From NCBI RefSeq assembly GCF_009696485.1, contig NZ_VULY01000018.1, positions 879,001-943,000 on the forward strand: 64,000 nt of DNA, given 5' to 3'. The notes below the pieces were generated by a model that did not search any database, had not been told where the DNA came from, and saw only the letters and a program-made list of their open reading frames with translations. This document shows, piece after piece, positions 50,547 through 59,730 of the stretch. A program made the translations under genes and the position numbers. Every line of letters starts with the position of its first letter. Position 1 is the stretch's first letter. The DNA is from Suipraeoptans intestinalis. Lineage in GTDB: Bacteria; Bacillota; Clostridia; Lachnospirales; Lachnospiraceae.

Positions 50547-51103
50547 TTACTTACTATATGTCAGAACCGCCTCTTTTATCTCATTTTCAATATCTTTCAA
50601 AAATTCTTCTTTTGAAGATTTTCCCTGAGCAATATCGGATAATTCCATTTCCCACTTTGCGGTAGTTTCTGCCGACTTAAAGTTATCAGCTACAATCGTT
50701 ACAAGACTGATTCCTTTATGCGTGGCTATAAGATTTTTCTTATCTCTTTCTACAAATCCCTTAAAGATTAGATTTTCAATAATTCCTGCTCTTGTTGCAG
50801 GTGTTCCAAGTCCCTTTCTTTCAACCTCTACACCTTTTTCTAAGGCATCATTTCCTGCAATCTCCATAGACTTTAAAAGCGTATCTTCAGTAAAGTGTTT
50901 CGGAGGATGGGTAAATTTCTCTTTAACTTCCTTACTTTCAATAGCAAGTATATCCCCTACACTTACATCAGGCAAAACTATATCTCCGCTTTTTTTAGTC
51001 ATATATTCTTTGCCTGTGCCGACTCAAAGAGATTATCGTAATCTTTTCCGTCTTTTAGATGATCAAAGCCATCTGCAAATATTACATCGGTAAGATTTAG
51101 AAG
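50547..51103 (-). pseudogene. topB: DNA topoisomerase III gene, decayed
   Basis: Two disjoint pieces of a mobile-element type topoisomerase III. The upstream piece (51103-50999) reads NLTDVIFADGFDHLKDGKDY and stops; the downstream piece in another frame (51002-50547) reads GDIVLPDVSVGDILAIESKE, HPPKHFTEDTLLKSMEIAGN and GLGTPATRAGIIENLIFKGF, typical of the C-terminal half. The middle with the catalytic Tyr region is missing and the frame shifts at the junction, so no enzyme is made. Conjugative elements usually carry such a topB. Confidence 0.8.
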
Positions 51104-51417
51104 TCAAGTTATCTTTATATAAAAAGGCTTCTGCCTGTAAGTATCATACATTTTCGCAAAAGTGATACCTTTTAGCAAAAGCCTATTATTCAGCAGAGTC
51201 TCAAAACACCCCACTGTTTTAATATTCAAATGTTTCATTCAAAAGACCTGAAAACACACATTCATTTTCTCCCCTTAATATCCTACAAACCGCAGAAAAT
51301 CAAGGTTTCTTTGAAAGCAGACAAACGGTTTCAATATTTCCCTGAACTTTGATTTTATACTGCATAGCGAAAGTATGCAATAGGTTTTCAACGTGGGGTT
51401 ATGACTTTATCCCCTTA
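51104..51417. other. Non-coding stretch with folded element
   Basis: No gene seen. A nested structure at about 51127-51185 pairs AGGCTT with AAGCCT outside and GTATCA with TGATAC inside. TGCATA-GCGAAAG-TATGCA at about 51361-51379 is another small hairpin, possibly ending the transcript of the element. This may be a leftover of transfer-region DNA. Confidence 0.4.
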
Positions 51418-52230
51418 TCATACAGAATATTGTCGGTATAATATGTCATCAACCGTCTTCTTGATACCCACTAAAATCTCAAAACAAGTAGATAGCATTT
51501 CAAAAAAGCATCTCCAGTAATTATCATATAGACCACAATTATCGCTTTGATACGAGAAATTCAAATAACTACAATAATTATTTATTTCTTCGCATATCTC
51601 TGGTCCTAAATCCAGTGAATACTCCAATAGCACCTCATTTAAAAGCACTCTTTTCTCTTGAAATGTATAAATTCTTTTTAAATCATCTTCATACAGAACC
51701 CAATGTTCCATTAGCTCATTTTCCAAAAATGAACCATAATGTCGATTCTCAAAATTATGTTTCCAATATTCGTATGCGTACTGCAATATACCGTGCAAAT
51801 TATCTAATGCTTCTTTTGCCTTCCTACATGCTATGTTTTTTCTACTTTCAAATACCACATTTGATTTTAACCAGTTATCCATCTGATTAATAATACAAAA
51901 TTGTTCATACTCGGCCATACTTTTCCATGTATATAACAATTCTGCCGGATACTGATTTTCATCACTGTCTATCATTCTTGCACACAACTTGCATAACCAA
52001 ATTCCATTTTCTATACTACTTCTCTCTTCTGGCGTTAAGTCAGGGTTGTATCTTGGTCCACCTTCAGCTGCTGCGGTTATATGTGCAGCCTCACCGATTG
52101 ATACTCGCTTTTGTGGATTGCTATGAGGACCTTTTGTTTCTTTTCTACAGTTTGGATTAGAACACTTTCCTCCCACTCTCTCACATAATCTATTTATAGT
52201 TTCTTTCGAAAAGTCATCTCTTTTATTCAT
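51418..52230 (-). CDS. HNH-type nuclease-like protein with unknown C-terminal domain
   Basis: A 270-aa protein. The N-terminal 110 residues form an HNH-like zinc fold seen in many defence-associated proteins: CSNPNC (C23, C28), GEAAHITAAAEGGPRYN (H50), ENGIWLCKLCARMID (N75, C80, C83, D88) and LLYTWKSMAEYE. The remaining 160 residues are mainly helical and acidic-aromatic (DNLHGILQYAYEYWKHNFEN; NCGLYDNYWRCFFEMLSTCF), and I recognise no family. It lies 12 bases after the HEPN-like gene, so the two are likely translated from one mRNA. It probably acts on nucleic acid; the C-terminus may sense the trigger. Confidence 0.75.
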   Translation of the reverse strand: MNKRDDFSKETINRLCERVGGKCSNPNCRKETKGPHSNPQKRVSIGEAAHITAAAEGGPRYNPDLTPEERSSIENGIWLCKLCARMIDSDENQYPAELLYTWKSMAEYEQFCIINQMDNWLKSNVVFESRKNIACRKAKEALDNLHGILQYAYEYWKHNFENRHYGSFLENELMEHWVLYEDDLKRIYTFQEKRVLLNEVLLEYSLDLGPEICEEINNYCSYLNFSYQSDNCGLYDNYWRCFFEMLSTCFEILVGIKKTVDDILYRQYSV

Positions 52231-52242
52231 TCGTAATGCTCC

Positions 52243-53148
52243 TTACCTATCTCCAAACATGAACTCAATAACACTTAGCGCATTCAAAATCTGTATACAT
52301 TCATATCTTTCAATACTTCTATTCATTCGACCATGCATTAACCAATTTCTATTCAAATACGGAGGTTCGATGCCATTTTCGAACTTGTATGGGCCATCTA
52401 TAAATATCCTATTCAAATATGCTATTAACGAAGGATACATTTCCAAAAAGTATATTTTCTTTGACATGAATCCTCGTTTTTCGGTAAGCTGTCTAAAGTC
52501 CTCCGCCTTTTGATTTGCAAAGCCTGCATTAGAATATTTAGCTTTGTAGCTCATACGTTGATTCGGAAAATCAACTAATTTATTCACCCTATTATCAAGT
52601 AATGAAAGCAAGTACATAGCTGCAGTCATATAATCTTCATTTTCAAAAGCCTGCATGCCATTCTTAAAATATAACCGTGTCTCGTCCGAAACGTACTTTT
52701 CCTGTAACCCCTCTATAATCACATCAAGAATTACAATATCTTCTCCATCAAAAAACTCTGCTACCTTTGCTTCCCCTTCACATAATAATTGTTCCCAATT
52801 CTTAATATCTGCAGGATTTGAATGCTCAGAAATAACCCAACCATTTTTTCCGAACTTTTCACTCCACTCAATTTCAGTTCTATATTTTTCTTCAAATTCA
52901 GCTTCAGTTAAACCTTCCGTTTCTCTGACCTCTCGCTGATAATTTTTGAGCATTTCTGCAAACTTTAGAAGCCCCGGCATATTATTAAGTGAATTCTTCC
53001 ATTCGTTTAATTTGTCACTGAGTTCTTGAAATTTTGCTAATGCTTCTGGAGATATCGCTTTCGTCACATTTTTATACAATTCTTGCTGCTTCTTAGCTAT
53101 CTCAAGTGCTTTCCTATACTCTTGTGAATTTTCAAAATCATTACTCAT
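52243..53148 (-). CDS. HEPN-like protein (R-x4-H motif), putative RNase or abortive-infection factor
   Basis: A 301-aa protein I cannot place in a named family. Residues 1-80 are highly charged and helical, probably coiled coil (YRKALEIAKKQQELYKNVTK; LSDKLNEWKNSLNNM). After a linker (NGWVISEHSNPADIKNWEQL) come two helical bundles with ENEDYMTAAMYLLSLLDNRV, then RNWLMHG near the C-terminus. R267 and H272 give the R-x4-6-H motif of HEPN ribonucleases, followed by the usual helix (RYECIQILNALSVIEFMF). I chose the ATG at 53148, with GAGGAAGAT upstream. It is first of a two-gene unit with the HNH-type gene. Confidence 0.65.
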   Translation of the reverse strand: MSNDFENSQEYRKALEIAKKQQELYKNVTKAISPEALAKFQELSDKLNEWKNSLNNMPGLLKFAEMLKNYQREVRETEGLTEAEFEEKYRTEIEWSEKFGKNGWVISEHSNPADIKNWEQLLCEGEAKVAEFFDGEDIVILDVIIEGLQEKYVSDETRLYFKNGMQAFENEDYMTAAMYLLSLLDNRVNKLVDFPNQRMSYKAKYSNAGFANQKAEDFRQLTEKRGFMSKKIYFLEMYPSLIAYLNRIFIDGPYKFENGIEPPYLNRNWLMHGRMNRSIERYECIQILNALSVIEFMFGDR

Positions 53149-53250
53149 CTTATCTTCCTCGTGACGTAAAAAACTTTTGCCCAAAAGTATCCTTTCGCCA
53201 AAATGTATACTTCCCGTTCTCCAAAGCCTATCCCCTGGGGTAAATCTCCG

Positions 53251-53279
53251 ATTATATCATCACTCTACGGAAACAGAAA
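53251..53279 (-). promoter_or_regulatory. Candidate promoter of the HEPN-HNH unit
   Basis: TATAAT (53256-53251, minus strand) is good, but the -35 (TTTCTG, 53279-53274) 17 bases upstream is weak. Confidence 0.35.
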
Positions 53280-53320
53280 CACACATCTATTTTACTCCAA
53301 AAATGGCGAAATCCTTTGAT

Positions 53321-54715
53321 TTATTGGGCTTTTCTTGACAGAAGGCACACCGTCTCCACATGCACACTATGTGGAAACTGATCCACCGGCTGTACCTTTT
53401 CCAGCCGATATCCCCGCTCTTCCAGAAGCTTCACATCTCGCGCCAGGGTGGCGGAGTCGCAGCTGACATACACCACTCTCTCCGGCGCCATATCTGCGAT
53501 TGTTTGAAGCAGACTTTCCTCGCAGCCTTTTCTGGGGGGATCCACCACGATCACATCTGCCTGCGCTTTCCTTCCACATTCTCCTTCGTGATTCCTATAA
53601 TATTCCGGCAGGATCTCTTCCGCTTTTCCTACATAAAATGTGGCATTTTCTATTCCATTGATCCTTGCATTCTCTTTTGCATCCTCGATTGCCTGCGGCA
53701 CGATTTCCACTCCATAGGCCTGTCTGGCTTTTTTTGCCAGAAACAGGGAGATCGTTCCAATTCCGCAGTAAAGATCCCACACTACTTCCTTTCCCGTCAG
53801 TCCCGCATAATCCAGGGCGGTCTGGTAAAGCCGCTCCGTCTGAACAGGGTTCACCTGATAGAAAGACAGCGGCGAGATCCTGTACTGCAGCGTTCCGATG
53901 TAATCTGTGATCGTCGGGCTGCCCCAGATAGTCCTGATCCTGTTTCCCATGATCACGTTGGTTTTTTCTGTGTTGATGCTAAGAGAGATGTTTTTCATTC
54001 CTTTTATCTGCTTTAGAAGCTCCACCAGCTTCTCCTTCTGCGGAAGCTGCCCGCCGTTGATCACCAGGCAGACCATGATCTCTCCCGTGACAAACCCTTT
54101 TCGGATCAGCACGTGACGGACCAGACCCTCGTGACGTTCCTCCTCGTAAGGCGGAATCTGATACCGTTTCATGAACCCTTTTATCTGTTCCAGTATAACG
54201 GCATTTTCCTCCACTCCCAGCATGCAATCCTCTATGGGCACGATACAGTGCGTCCGTCCCGCATAAAATCCTGTGATGATCTCTCCGTTCTTATCTTTTC
54301 CCACCGGAAACTGCGCCTTATTCCGGTAGCGCACCGGCTCTTCCATTCCCAGGATCGGCTGCAGGATCCTTTCCAGCCTTGCCCGCTCAATCCCTCCAAT
54401 GCGGATCAGATTATTTTTCACTTTTTCCTGTTTAAACTCCAGTTGATACGCATACTTCATCTCCTGGATCTGACAGCCGCCGCACTGTCTGGCAACCGGA
54501 CAGACTCCTCCTGTTTCCCGTTTAGGCGACGGACTGATCAGTCTCATCAGTCTGCCATATCCATAATTTTTCTTCACTTTGGTAACTTTTACCTCTGCCA
54601 CGTCGCCGATCACAGTATCTTTGACAAAGAGAGGGTAGCCGGCCACCTTGCCGATACCCTCTCCATTTACTCCCATATCCTCAATGACGAAAGAAACCAC
54701 TTCATTCTTTTTCAT
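53321..54715 (-). CDS. rlmD: 23S rRNA (uracil-5-)-methyltransferase (RlmD/RumA type)
   Basis: A SAM-dependent m5U methyltransferase of 464 aa. An N-terminal TRAM domain (KNEVVSFVIEDMGVNGEGIG) is followed by the Fe-S cysteines (CPVARQCGGCQIQEMKYAYQ), the SAM motif VVWDLYCGIGTISLFLAKKA, VVDPPRKGCEESLLQTI and the catalytic cysteine loop VYVSCDSATLARD. The exact uridine cannot be told from sequence; U1939-type is most common, but Gram-positive homologues may differ. It marks the return to chromosomal composition. Confidence 0.92.
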   Translation of the reverse strand: MKKNEVVSFVIEDMGVNGEGIGKVAGYPLFVKDTVIGDVAEVKVTKVKKNYGYGRLMRLISPSPKRETGGVCPVARQCGGCQIQEMKYAYQLEFKQEKVKNNLIRIGGIERARLERILQPILGMEEPVRYRNKAQFPVGKDKNGEIITGFYAGRTHCIVPIEDCMLGVEENAVILEQIKGFMKRYQIPPYEEERHEGLVRHVLIRKGFVTGEIMVCLVINGGQLPQKEKLVELLKQIKGMKNISLSINTEKTNVIMGNRIRTIWGSPTITDYIGTLQYRISPLSFYQVNPVQTERLYQTALDYAGLTGKEVVWDLYCGIGTISLFLAKKARQAYGVEIVPQAIEDAKENARINGIENATFYVGKAEEILPEYYRNHEGECGRKAQADVIVVDPPRKGCEESLLQTIADMAPERVVYVSCDSATLARDVKLLEERGYRLEKVQPVDQFPHSVHVETVCLLSRKAQ

Positions 54716-54828
54716 GATGCTCTACCTTTTTACTTTCCCTCTCATTCTTTTCCAAACCAAAATTCACCTGGTGAAGCTGACATCGTTCACAAATAAAGCC
54801 TCAGCCCTTCCCGCAATCAGCATCCCGT

Positions 54829-54974
54829 CTGATTCCGAACTAAATCACCGTTTTTCGTAGATTAGATTCAAACAGCCGCTGATAGCCCAGCCAGCATGCC
54901 GCCTGATTCCGGACTAAATTACCGTTTTTCGTAGATTGGATTCAAACAGCCGCTGATAGCCCAGCCAGTCATTT
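54829..54974. repeat. 74-bp tandem duplication of the 3' end of the yhaM gene
   Basis: The segment TAAATCACCGTTTTTCGTAG at 54841 reappears as TAAATTACCGTTTTTCGTAG at 54915, a 74-base shift. The copy encodes the same C-terminal residues (WLGYQRLFESNLRKTVI and stop) as yhaM but lies outside its reading frame. Copies differ by about five bases. Confidence 0.88.
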
Positions 54975-55855
54975 CCCGGTTTATCCTTGAAGATTTCCGT
55001 CAGCGTCTGCATTTTTGCATCGGTACTGTCTGCAAAATTTAGCGCCAGGGCCTCTGCCAGCGCCGGTTTTTTCGGCGATCCATACTCCAGCTCTCCATGG
55101 TGAGCGATCACACAATGTTTTAATTCACTTGCCAGACGATCCGGGAATCCCGGAATCGAGCGGACTGCCTGGCTGATCATCTCTACGCCGATGATGATAT
55201 GCCCCAGCAGCTGCCCGTCGTCTGTATAATCATTTTCCGGAAATGCCGAAAGCTCCTTCGTCTTTCCGATGTCGTGGCAAAGCGCCCCTGCGTACAGCAG
55301 GTCCCGATTTAAAATGGGATAAGCTCCCACCATGTATTCGCAAAATTTTACCACGCTCAGCGTATGCTCCAGCAGCCCTCCTGCAAATCCATGATGCACA
55401 CTTTTTGCTGCAGAATGCCCCTTAAAAATCCGGATAAATTCCTCATTCTTCACAAAATAATATTCCACTGCCTGCCTAAGGTAGGTGTTTTCGATCTGAC
55501 GAATGTATCCCAAAAGCTCCTGATACATGCTCTCCGTGCTTTTTTCGCTGGTAGGCATATAGTCTGCCGGAAGGTAGTCTCCTTCCTCCGCCCGTCTGAT
55601 CTGGCGGATATTCAACTGGAGATTGTTGTTGTAGCTGATCACATCTCCAAACACCTCTATAAAGTCCATCTCGCCGTAATCCGCAATCCCGCTGGAATTC
55701 GGATCCCATACCTTTCCGTCCAGGATTCCGGTTTTGTCCTGCAGCAGCAGATTGTCATACGGCTTTCCGTTGCGGGTTTCCGCCGTCCGTTTTCCTTTGC
55801 ATAAATAGATATTCCTGATGGTTTCTCCTTCTCGCAACGTGTTGATATATCTCAT
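54914..55855 (-). CDS. yhaM: YhaM-type 3'-5' exoribonuclease (OB fold plus HD domain)
   Basis: A 313-aa protein with an N-terminal OB fold (KPYDNLLLQDKTGILDGKVW; FIEVFGDVISYNNNLQL) and an HD domain with HHGFAGGLLEHTLSVVKF, AGALCHDIGKTKEL (the HD pair) and HCVIAHHGELEYGSPKKP. YhaM of B. subtilis degrades RNA from the 3' end. The last 17 codons are duplicated downstream. Confidence 0.92.
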   Translation of the reverse strand: MRYINTLREGETIRNIYLCKGKRTAETRNGKPYDNLLLQDKTGILDGKVWDPNSSGIADYGEMDFIEVFGDVISYNNNLQLNIRQIRRAEEGDYLPADYMPTSEKSTESMYQELLGYIRQIENTYLRQAVEYYFVKNEEFIRIFKGHSAAKSVHHGFAGGLLEHTLSVVKFCEYMVGAYPILNRDLLYAGALCHDIGKTKELSAFPENDYTDDGQLLGHIIIGVEMISQAVRSIPGFPDRLASELKHCVIAHHGELEYGSPKKPALAEALALNFADSTDAKMQTLTEIFKDKPGNDWLGYQRLFESNLRKTVI

Positions 55856-55979
55856 TTCTTCGTCCTTTCATTCCTTCGTCTGTCTGTTTCTGTCTGTCGT
55901 TTTCTTCCGGTTCTGCGCCTTACTTCCTTCTGATTTCCAACGCTTCTGTGCTTCCGGTCTTTTCAGCCACGGCTCTATG

Positions 55980-57224
55980 CTACTCCTGCTTTCCCACCGT
56001 GACCTCAAACTCTATGTCCACATACCCCTCCGCCCCCTGGCGCAGGCCCTTCAAGCGGACCTTCTCACCTGCGTTCAGCTTCAGCAGGCAATTCCTGTAT
56101 TCTGTCAGAGTCGTTACCTTCTCCGTTCCGATCCCCGTCAGGATATCTCCATTTTGGAGTCCGGCCGCCATCGTCGGAGATCCCGGCATGACCTCCTTCA
56201 TATAAATGCCTCTTGGCACTCCCTGCTCCTGAATCTCTTCCGTCACTTCCAGCCCGCAGATCCCCAGGTAGGGAATTCCCTGTCCGTTAGAAAGAAGTTC
56301 CATAGTCCGCTTCAAGTCGGAGATCCCATAGCCTGCCACCAAAGCACTGTCCGTAGATGCTACCGACTGGTCGATCACCCCTACGATTTCTCCTTTCAGG
56401 TTCACCAGCACTCCGCTTCCTTCCTCTCCTGCTGCAATATCTGTCTGCAGGATCCCATAGCTTCCATCTACCCGGGACACCCGGTTGTCCTTGGACATAA
56501 TGCCGCCAACGCCCAGACTCTGCCCATCTCCCAACGGACTTCCCAGCGCAAGCACCGGTTCTCCCAGCTGTATAAAATTAGAGCTTCCCAATACCGCCAC
56601 TTTCAACTGCTTCATGGTAGACGACTTCAGACGGCTGGTCTCCACGGCATAGATCCCCATGCCCAATCCGTCGTCCTTCTGCTTCAGGGTGACGCTCCGC
56701 TTGCTCCCATCTGAAAAAACAGCCTGCAAAGACGCTCCCTCTGCAGCCGCCATCGTTTTTCCCCAGATCAGGATCTCCCTTCCGTTATCTGCCACCACGA
56801 TTCCCGTGATGCTGTGTGTCTGTGCCGTCTGCTCTGTCCAGTCTTCCTTTGACGTCAGGATACGGATCTCCACCACCGATCTTCCGGCTTCTTTTGCCAC
56901 TTCTCCCAGCGCCTGCTGCATCTGCAGATAACTTTCCGAGTCCAGCTCCTGCGGCTCCTCCTGCCCGGGTGCTTCCTCCTCCTTTGGGATCGTCACTTCT
57001 TTTATCCGGGAGGATGACAGCCTGTTTGTCCACGCAAAACCAAGACTGGCTGCTATCCCAAACACCAGTCCCCAGCCCACCAGGCGGATCCATCGCTTTT
57101 TCAGCGCTCTCCACCGTCCGTTTTCGTCCTTGATCACTTCCTGAAGGAAGGAGTATTCCCCGCTTTCCCCGGAAGTCTCATCTCCCGTGTTCTGCTCCTC
57201 CTTCGGGCGGCTGTCCTCTTCCAT
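55980..57224 (-). CDS. HtrA/DegP-like membrane-anchored protein lacking catalytic residues
   Basis: The 414-aa product has a cytoplasmic N-terminus, one membrane helix (LVGWGLVFGIAASLGFAW), a trypsin-like domain and a C-terminal PDZ domain (GIYMKEVMPGSPTMAAGLQN; GDILTGIGTEKVTTLTEYRN). In active HtrA the His is in a TNNHV motif; here the aligned stretch is LIWGKTMAAAEG, without His. The Asp of TDLAV aligns with GLGMGIYAV, without Asp. The GNSGG serine loop has become EEGSGVLVN. It should therefore be a pseudoprotease, perhaps a scaffold or peptide sensor. Start at 57224 after AAGGAG. Confidence 0.82.
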   Translation of the reverse strand: MEEDSRPKEEQNTGDETSGESGEYSFLQEVIKDENGRWRALKKRWIRLVGWGLVFGIAASLGFAWTNRLSSSRIKEVTIPKEEEAPGQEEPQELDSESYLQMQQALGEVAKEAGRSVVEIRILTSKEDWTEQTAQTHSITGIVVADNGREILIWGKTMAAAEGASLQAVFSDGSKRSVTLKQKDDGLGMGIYAVETSRLKSSTMKQLKVAVLGSSNFIQLGEPVLALGSPLGDGQSLGVGGIMSKDNRVSRVDGSYGILQTDIAAGEEGSGVLVNLKGEIVGVIDQSVASTDSALVAGYGISDLKRTMELLSNGQGIPYLGICGLEVTEEIQEQGVPRGIYMKEVMPGSPTMAAGLQNGDILTGIGTEKVTTLTEYRNCLLKLNAGEKVRLKGLRQGAEGYVDIEFEVTVGKQE

Positions 57225-57258
57225 AAACAACTCCTTCTTTTTTCAAACTTTACATTTT

Positions 57259-57287
57259 AGTATACCCCATGCCGTCCTTTTCTTCAA
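57259..57287 (-). promoter_or_regulatory. Promoter of the HtrA-like gene
   Basis: On the minus strand TTGAAG (57287-57282) and TATACT (57264-57259) have a 17-base spacer; the leader is about 30 nt. Confidence 0.75.
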
Positions 57288-57343
57288 CATTTTCTCCTTT
57301 CCTTTGCCCTCCAAATAAGGTAGAATAGGCATGGGTGAACGAT

Positions 57344-59719
57344 ATGAATGAAAAAACATTAAACAAACTGGAATATCCAAAAATCATAAAACGACTGGCG
57401 GGACTGGCCTCCTCTGCCTCCGGCAGAACCTTGTGCCAGGCTCTGACGCCGTCCGTCGATCTTGCAGAAATAGAAACGGCACAGCAGCAGACCGGCGCCG
57501 CCTTTTCCCGGATCATAAAAAAGGGACGCCCTTCTTTTTCCGGTGTTGTTCCTGTAATAGATTCCGTCCGAAGGCTGGAGATCGGCGGAGCATTAAGCGC
57601 CAAGGAGCTGCTTTCTCTTTGCCGTCTTCTGGAAACCGCAGCCCAGATCAAGGCTTATGGCAGAGCAGAAGATCCCGATCAGGAGCCGGACTGTCTCTCT
57701 GTCTTTTTTGACAGCCTGGAGCCTTTGACTCCTCTGTCTTCTCACATCCGTTTCTGCATTTTGCAGGAGGATGAGATCAACGATGAGGCAAGCAGCAACC
57801 TGAAGCAGATCCGCCGGCAGATTTCACAGCTGAACGACCGTGTCCATTCTGCTCTGGCCTCCGTCTTAAACGGCTCCTCCCGGCAATATCTGCAGGAGGC
57901 CATCATTACCATGCGGGGAGACCGGTACTGCCTCCCGGTAAAGGCAGAATATCGAAACCAGATCCCGGGGCTGATCCACGATCAGTCTGCCACCGGCTCT
58001 ACTATTTTTGTAGAACCCATGGCTGTTGTACGGCTGAACAACGATCTGAAAGACCTGTTTGCCAAAGAACAGGAGGAGATCCAGATCATCCTGGCCACTC
58101 TCAGCCAGGAGGCGGCGCCTTACGCTTCTTTGATCCTCTCCGACTTTCAACTGCTGACCCAGCTGGATTTTATTTTTGCAAAAGGAGCGCTGGCCCTTGA
58201 TATGAATGCCTCCCTGCCCCGTTTCAACACAGAAGGCAGGATCCATATCCGCCAGGGAAGGCACCCTCTTCTTCCCGCCGCCTCTGTTGTTCCTATCACC
58301 GTCACTCTCGGCGATGCCTTCCATCTTCTGATTGTGACCGGACCCAATACCGGCGGAAAAACTGTCTCCCTCAAGACGGTGGGGCTGTTTACCCTGATGG
58401 GACAGGCAGGGCTTCATATTCCCGCTTTAGACCGTTCAGAGCTTGCCCTGTTTCGCTGCGTCTACGCTGACATCGGAGATGAACAGAGCATTGAACAAAG
58501 CCTCAGTACTTTTTCCTCCCATATGACCAACATCGTATCCTTCCTGGAAGAAGCAGACAAAGATTCTCTGGTTCTGTTTGACGAATTGGGCGCCGGGACG
58601 GATCCTACAGAGGGCGCCGCTCTGGCCACAGCCATTTTAAAGCATCTTCATCAGAAGCAGGTCCGCACCATGGCAACTACCCACTACAGTGAGCTCAAGG
58701 TGTTTGCCCTTACCACAGAGGGTGTGGAAAACGCCTGCTGCGAATTTGACGTAGAAACATTAAGACCCACTTACCGCCTTCTGGTGGGGATCCCCGGAAA
58801 AAGTAACGCCTTTGCCATCGCTTCCAAGCTGGGGCTGTCCGGGCAGGTCATAGACTCTGCCAAACAACTTTTAAGCCGGCAGGACGAGGCCTTTGAAGAT
58901 CTCCTTTCCCGTCTGGAGCAAAACCGCCGGACCCTACAGGAGGAAAAAGAACAGATTTCTGCTTACAAAAAAGAACTGGAGCTTTTAAAGTCTCAGGCTC
59001 TCTCCCAGCAGGAAAAATTGGACGCACAGAAAGACCGTATTCTTCGGGAAGCCAAAGAAAAAGCACGACTGCTTCTGGAAGAAGCCAAGGATGTTGCAGA
59101 CGAAACCATCCGCAATTTCCACAAATTCGGAAAAGAAGGGATGTCTGCCTCTGCAATGGAAAAAGAACGGGAAAAGATCCGAAAGCAGCTCTCTTCCGTC
59201 CAGCCCTCCATGCCCGCCGCCTCCCGAAAGAAGAAGCCTCAGGATCCTGCTTCCTTCAAGCCGGGAGAAAGTGTGCGCGTCATCAGCATGAACCTGACCG
59301 GAACCATTACCTCCAAGCCTGACCCAAAGGGTAACATATCGGTACAGATGGGAATCTTTAATTCTCAGGTTCCTCTCTCCGATCTGGAACTGTTGGAGGA
59401 GCCGGTTTCCTATTCTGCCAAAAAGCTTCATACCACCTCCAAAGGGAAGCTGAAAATGGGCAAATCCTTCTCCGTCCGCCCGGAAATCAACCTGTTGGGA
59501 CTGACGGTAGACGAGGCGGTCGCCCAGCTGGATAAATACCTGGATGACGCGGCTCTGGCCGGCCTGTCCCCGGTGCGCGTCGTCCACGGCAAAGGGACCG
59601 GAGCCTTAAGAACCGGCATCCACAGCTATCTCCGCCGTCAAAAACGTGTGAAAAGCTTCCGTCTGGGCTCCTTTGGAGAAGGAGATGCCGGCGTGACCAT
59701 AGTCGAATTAAAGTCCTAG
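57344..59719 (+). CDS. mutS2: Endonuclease MutS2
   Basis: MutS2 suppresses homologous recombination and in B. subtilis also rescues collided ribosomes. The product of about 791 aa has the MutS core with Walker A VTGPNTGGKTVSLK and Walker B DSLVLFDELGAGTDPTEGA, a long coiled-coil insert (EEKEQISAYKKELELLKSQA) and a C-terminal Smr nuclease domain (LLGLTVDEAVAQLDKYLDDA; RVVHGKGTGALRTGI). Start chosen at the ATG at 57344 with GGGTGA near; a GTG three codons upstream is the alternative. Confidence 0.95.
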   Translation: MNEKTLNKLEYPKIIKRLAGLASSASGRTLCQALTPSVDLAEIETAQQQTGAAFSRIIKKGRPSFSGVVPVIDSVRRLEIGGALSAKELLSLCRLLETAAQIKAYGRAEDPDQEPDCLSVFFDSLEPLTPLSSHIRFCILQEDEINDEASSNLKQIRRQISQLNDRVHSALASVLNGSSRQYLQEAIITMRGDRYCLPVKAEYRNQIPGLIHDQSATGSTIFVEPMAVVRLNNDLKDLFAKEQEEIQIILATLSQEAAPYASLILSDFQLLTQLDFIFAKGALALDMNASLPRFNTEGRIHIRQGRHPLLPAASVVPITVTLGDAFHLLIVTGPNTGGKTVSLKTVGLFTLMGQAGLHIPALDRSELALFRCVYADIGDEQSIEQSLSTFSSHMTNIVSFLEEADKDSLVLFDELGAGTDPTEGAALATAILKHLHQKQVRTMATTHYSELKVFALTTEGVENACCEFDVETLRPTYRLLVGIPGKSNAFAIASKLGLSGQVIDSAKQLLSRQDEAFEDLLSRLEQNRRTLQEEKEQISAYKKELELLKSQALSQQEKLDAQKDRILREAKEKARLLLEEAKDVADETIRNFHKFGKEGMSASAMEKEREKIRKQLSSVQPSMPAASRKKKPQDPASFKPGESVRVISMNLTGTITSKPDPKGNISVQMGIFNSQVPLSDLELLEEPVSYSAKKLHTTSKGKLKMGKSFSVRPEINLLGLTVDEAVAQLDKYLDDAALAGLSPVRVVHGKGTGALRTGIHSYLRRQKRVKSFRLGSFGEGDAGVTIVELKS

Positions 59720-59730
59720 GAGGAGTTGCC

